Source: Mangifera indica
Lineage: Eukaryota; Streptophyta; Magnoliopsida; Sapindales; Anacardiaceae
Assembly (NCBI RefSeq): GCF_011075055.1
Contig: NW_025401107.1
Span: forward strand, 1 to 64,000
Direction: 5' to 3'
DNA length: 64,000 bases
Shown here: positions 59,455 to 64,000 of the stretch, one piece after another
Position numbering within the stretch: position 1 is the first letter of the stretch
How the letters are laid out: each line of letters opens with the position of its first letter
Translations under genes and position numbers: made by a program
The notes under the pieces: generated by a model
Told to the model about the DNA's origin: nothing
The model's input: only the letters and a program-made list of their open reading frames with translations
Database searches by the model: none

Positions 59455-62253
59455 TTGCATTCTACTATTCAGGACATTATTTTGGCTTGCTTCTTCACTA
59501 TCCCATGTTTCATCCTATTACAAGATAATTATTGGAGATAAGTGCAAGAACTATCCAAAATGCAAAAAATGTCACATCCAAATTACCTGAACGAGCTTAT
59601 CCAGATTCTCCATTAGTATCTTTTCATCTAGTTCTACATAAACAATCATGTGAGGTTCAAAGAAAGAAGAGATAATCCCTCGGAAATTGAACTGCCAATC
59701 ATGAGGAAAGATTAATTTAGGAGTTATCTGAATCTTCATAAACTTCGAGCTTGAAACAAGAACAAAACGTTCATACTACTACTTAGAGAAGAAAAATTAA
59801 CAGTGGCAACATATCAGTAAGAACACCCACGTCAGATTCATTACAAAGTGAGATATATCTTCTCAATGAAAAGAGCTAAAATGAACTACTAACATGACAA
59901 GAAGGCCAGAACTTCAAAGAAAAATGGCTTAATTGGTGAACCCTATCAATGTAACCAAAATTTTTTGAGAACACAATTTTTTTTTTTTTAGAGATAATAA
60001 AATTTTGTTCTGCGAGGGATAACAAAAAAGGATCCAGAAACACAGACCTTTTTACTCTATTGCAGCATTTAGATTCAAAGATCATACATATGGCTCAAGC
60101 TCACAGTATATTTAAAAACTATACTATAATTATCCATCTAAAACAAATACATACACCAGCCCTGGCACCGACAAATCTGTATTTCCATCCTTTTCCTGTC
60201 AACACAGAATCGAAAGGATCAATAAGTAAGTAATACAGCATGGATCACTTACTGAACAACCAATTTTTCAAACTATATAGGAATATAGGATCCATACTTC
60301 AGTTTCACTTCCCTGATGAGCAGCAAGCTTTTTTTCATACTTCTATGGAATATCGGATACCTTTTGACTGTTACCTTCTGCTCTACCTATTTCTTCAATG
60401 TCAGCACCAACCTCTGCCGATGCTGCCTCCTCCAAATTTCGCAGCTAATTCGTCCTCAAATTCTAGGGTCCGTTGTAGTGCCTATAAAATTTATCAATGC
60501 AGAAAAACACCATTAAGAAAAAAATTTAACCAGAAATAAAAGTGAAAAGCATGTATATAATACTGCTACATGTATGAAGATAAGTTATGCCTTTCTGTGA
60601 AAATATAACCCCAAGATGGAAGAACTTCTCTTTTACAGAAGACTGAAAAGGTGAAATAGGACATTCGAGAAAGCAAGTCCCCGTATTCACTCAAGATGCT
60701 TTATTGTCAATCAATTATCTCTTTTTCCATAAATGTATTCTTCTTATATAGCATCAAGCTCTGTCCTTTAAGTAAAACTTGTTTTAATCTATGTCTCTTT
60801 GCTATAGCTCTTTCACACATCCTGCACCTAAGCTACGTGCAGTATGGAAGAGAGTATCATCCAGGAAAGTAGTAGCCTCAAAAGACCAAGCTTCATCACA
60901 AGGATAGAATGGTTATATTCCCAAGGTATTCATTGAAGGTTTCAGTTGGCTTGGCATCACATAGTTCCAGCTGTACACAATGAAGAAACTGATATGCAAT
61001 GAAAACATGGGTTGAATGCTTAAAATTAAAACCAAAACTTTTATCTAAAAAGTGTGCTTGTGAGACTCAGTTGCAAGCACTACAAAGATGAAGTGGATAT
61101 AAAGCATATGCCATTTATAACATTTAAAGAAGACAAGAAAGTGTATGTTCCAGCTGAAACTAAAATCACGAAATGCCACAGAATGGAAAAACATGGCAGC
61201 AAGCACGCCAATAAAATTCATCGGAATATATAAGCTAACAGCTCTTTGATAACATATAGGTTAACGCAGATTTTTAATGGCCTCCTCAAATTTCTGTAGC
61301 CATATAGCATCAGCTCAAAGAAACAAGAATATGTGATGCCCAACCATTTTCAGTAGCTATGCCAATAAAATTTATCTGAAGATTGAAAACTCATTCTAGA
61401 ATCGAGCATATAGTGTCAGTTTCCAAAAAGACTATTTTCTTTAATTTTGCAAAAAGTATATCTGAGATTTGTAGAGGACATCAAAATGGACCTTCACAAG
61501 GTATGAACACTGTGATAGTCTTACAAACCAGCCCCTTCAAAAATCTGTTCGCATGAAGTTTAGCTCCGGCGTCAAAAATTATTTACCAACTCTTTCCTCA
61601 CAGATGGCTCCAAGGAATCGACAACCAAGCAAGCATCAGATAACTGCTGCAGTAAATTACTTTGTTCTGTCTCTTTGCCAGTACCTAGGCTGAGATGAAA
61701 AGAGAAAACAAGTTGGGAAAAACTCTAAGAGAATAGATGTCAGAAAAGCTATCCAACATGAATATCAAAAAGAATTCTACGATAAGATATCAGAAAAGCT
61801 GTCTATGCATCAAACATTATGAGAATAAATGTCACTGACAAAAAATCAGCATAAGTTACTATCTTATATGTCAACTCCGTCAGTGAAAGGGGAAAATATA
61901 AAATGGGTCTTTTGCAGAAATAGCCGATTTTTTAATTAAAAACTATAGATTTTGTATCAATGGTTACTTTCAGATGAAGTAACAAAAGTGGACTAGGGTA
62001 TCATCATGAGGACAATAACCCTGAGGTGGGGTAACCACCCTATGCAGAAATAATAATTAAAATTAGCATTATAATAGACCACCTATATATTATGGGAAAG
62101 GAGAGCAAAAGATTAAAAGTTTGCATACCTTGAGAAATCAGAAAACACATGTGACTTAAGTATTTGTTTTATACTCTTAAATTTCTCCCTAAGCTCTGTG
62201 ATCTTTGTGATATCCCTGTGGGCTTCAAAATGACTACATAACTGGTTTAGAGC
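59455..62253 (-). pseudogene. VPS53: Internal fragment of VPS53
   Basis: VPS53 is a subunit of the GARP/EARP tethers that recycle vesicles to the trans-Golgi. Exons by eye on -: 62253-62129 (LNQLCSHFEAHRDITKITEL), 61689-61529 (LGTGKETEQSNLLQQLSDAC, then LVVDSLEPSVRKELVNNF), 60481-60375 (LQRTLEFEDELAAKFGGG), 60195-60157 (KDGNTDLSVPG), 59691-59587 (FNFRGIISSFFEPHMIVYVE), 59514-59455 (ETWDSEEASQNNVLNSRMQ). All have GT-AG borders. The exon set coding for the region after FEGA (KLDKTERRYAW...) is missing between 61529 and 60481. The second exon has TGA and TAA with compensating indels after VNNF, and the third shifts frame after KFGGG. N- and C-terminal exons are not found. Clearly a genomic, not processed, pseudogene fragment. 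Confidence 0.88.
60482..61528. other. Stretch where VPS53 exons are missing
   Basis: About 1 kb of intron-like DNA. No sequence coding for the expected KLDKTERRYAW...IWKIFP region is visible on either strand. Confidence 0.5.
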
Positions 62254-62432
62254 CTGAAATGCATCACAACTAGCATTTGTAAGCATAATGCCTTCTCATA
62301 AAAATTAAAAAAAAAAAAAGCAAAGCATTTTTAAACTAAAATGCCAGAAAAAAAAAAATCCACAGAAAAAGGAAATATCGTAAATAAGAGGATGTAGTAA
62401 AGAGCTAACCACAATATAAAAGAAACCAAGGA

Positions 62433-63303
62433 AGCACGGAAACGCACAGCATAGTGTGTTCCCAAGTTTCCAAAACGTTTCAGTTCCTGAAACGGCCTGA
62501 AACCGGTACAAAACATTTCGAATCCGTTTCGGTTATTTTGCAAAAATACAAAACGTATTTCTTGACATATCCCCAAGCATAGGAATGTCCCAAAGCAATA
62601 TGCTTCTTCCTCATTCCCAATTTCATTCAATTTCCAGTAACCTAACATCTCTCCATCCCAAGCATATGTCTCGGCTCCTCACAGTCTCCAACTCCGACTC
62701 CAACGCGGCATCTTAACTCCTCACTGCCTCTGACAGCTCAAAGTCTCAGGCGAATCTGTTACGTTATTCTTTAATCTTCATATTCTTCTACAATCTTCAT
62801 ATTTGTCTTTAATATTCAATTTGACGATTAAACTGTAGAGATATAAATTAGTCTTTGGTAAAAAGAGTTTCTTAAATAGTTATTAAAGGAACATGTGATG
62901 CATCTTGTTGTCAGAATTTTGAAGATTAGAAGAAGGTTAGAAGAATAAGAGAAAAACCCAGAGAAAAGTTTGAAATATGCAGAGGAAAAAAAGTAAGAAA
63001 AGAGTGGACAGTAAAATATTCATTCAGAAATTAGTGCTGTCTGGTTTAAATTTTATTCATGTTAGCATTGGATTGTAAATATTTCCTGGAAGAATTGGAA
63101 AAAGTGTCCCATTGTTGTGTTATTTATTTTTTTTAAATGCAGAGTATTGTATTTTCTTATAAAAATTTGGTATTTATAAATAATCCCAATATTTTTAATA
63201 TTTATATATTTTTTCACGTTTTCATTTCCTATATTTTTGAAAAAATGCGTTTCAACGTTTTCATTTCTCCGTTTCCATGTTTTGACGTTTTCGTTTCCGT
63301 GCT
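62433..63303. mobile_element. Non-autonomous TIR element, hAT-like
   Basis: A perfect 12-bp terminal inverted repeat, AGCACGGAAACG (62433-62444) and CGTTTCCGTGCT (63292-63303). The flanks ACCAAGGA and ACTTAGGA agree at 6 of 8 positions, which suits a decayed 8-bp hAT duplication. The terminal parts carry further AAACGTTTC/GAAACG words on both sides (62475-62560; 63215-63290), consistent with subterminal repeats. The interior (871 bp total) has no transposase. Confidence 0.65.
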
Positions 63304-64000
63304 ACTTAGGAAGAAACACCAAAATAAACAACTCAATTCCTTTTAGCCCAAACTTCAGTCAGTAGAACAAGCTTCCTACGGATTGGTTCATTCATCTAAA
63401 GCAATCTAGATCATATTCACAGTAATGATGAAAGGAGATAGGGTCTGTCAAAGAGGATCTCAGCAACCAAAAAAAAATGAGAAGATGCTGCTGGAAGTAA
63501 TGGAAGAGAAGAGACAACAGCAGAAGATGCATCAAAAGTTTCATAAAAAATACCAACTGATTAAAAAATGAAGAAGGTTCAATTGTTTTGATTATATTGA
63601 GGAAAATGGTTTAAAAGAGACAGGGAAGGAGTGATCTCAACTCAGGAGAGATTCACAGGAACTGTGGACAAAAAAGATGGCAGTGGAGGAAAATAGAGGA
63701 AAAGTACGATGAAGGCACTAATGACTCTGTCAAAGAACTAACAGAAAATAAAATCGTAGAAAAATATTGAGGCGTCATTTCAGCTAATCTGGAAAAGGAT
63801 TAAAGTGTCAGGGTCTTTAAGTTCAATATATAAAGCGCCAGACTCGCATTGGAAAGCGGACAATATTAGAAATGGTGAGGCAAATAAGAGCCACAACTTC
63901 TTGTGATTTCTCTAACTTCACTCTCCACGTGTCCTTCGTCCTTTTCTCTTTCTCCATTATCTCCGGATATATTATTACTATTACACAATCCCACCAATAC
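63304..64000. other. Right edge of window, unassigned
   Basis: Purine-rich, without a convincing frame. A CACGTG word (G-box core, 63928-63933) and a T/C-rich tail (63930-63965) could belong to a promoter or leader of a gene beyond the window; this is only a guess. Confidence 0.25.

Noticed and set aside
59455..62253. An intact VPS53 gene
   Set aside because: Exons for the first and last parts and one internal set are absent, and two of the present exons have shifted frames.

Overview
This is eukaryotic nuclear DNA, almost certainly from a flowering plant and most likely a eudicot. The window is AT-rich. Its one intact gene has a GT-AG intron and encodes a protein of exactly the plant alkaline ceramidase layout. 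The rest is dominated by plant-type transposons (chromovirus and copia LTR elements, PIF/Harbinger, MULE with a Ulp1-like gene, hAT). The family or species cannot be fixed from the sequence alone. There are no bacterial operons, rRNA or CRISPR, and I recognised no tRNA gene.

Layout. 1-5042: a sucrose-phosphate synthase (SPS) gene on +, with its exons recognisable but broken by frameshifts and stops; exon 1 runs off the left edge. 5.0-9.2 kb: AT-rich DNA with a neat 432-bp hAT-like element (7079-7510, 8-bp target duplication) inside a possible old LTR. 9.2-13.4 kb: a PIF/Harbinger element on -, with both genes (Myb/SANT-like protein and DDE transposase) recognisable and mildly damaged. 14.2-20.8 kb: a MULE with a degenerate Ulp1-like cysteine-protease gene on + and a converging MURA-type transposase on -; the Ulp1 part holds two separate internal tandem duplications and appears to have lost all three catalytic residues. 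22.1-27.2 kb: an intact alkaline ceramidase gene (ACER, 254 aa, two coding exons, probable 5'UTR intron). 29.2-31.6 kb: a DUF1985 remnant interrupted by a miniature LTR retrotransposon with an exact 5-bp target duplication.

31.75-54.1 kb is a nested LTR-retrotransposon complex. Its base is a reverse-oriented Tekay/Del-like chromovirus in a three-LTR, two-interior arrangement (31754-33899, 38094-51961 and a truncated one at 53708). The left interior keeps pol but lacks PBS, gag and protease. The right interior keeps PBS, gag and protease but lacks RT and integrase. A solo LTR sits inside the RT (36178-37443). A complete but dead copia element (38811-50524) sits inside the middle LTR, and a further solo LTR (41593-43904) sits inside the copia leader. 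Target duplications (some with one mismatch) support each of these insertions. A copia RNase H fragment follows at 54.1-54.8 kb.

54.8-59.4 kb holds nothing I recognise. 59455-62253 is an internal fragment of a VPS53 gene (GARP/EARP tethering subunit) on -, with splice sites kept but exons missing and frames broken. 62433-63303 is a non-autonomous terminal-inverted-repeat element. The last 700 bases are unassigned. Only ACER looks functional; SPS and VPS53 are relics.
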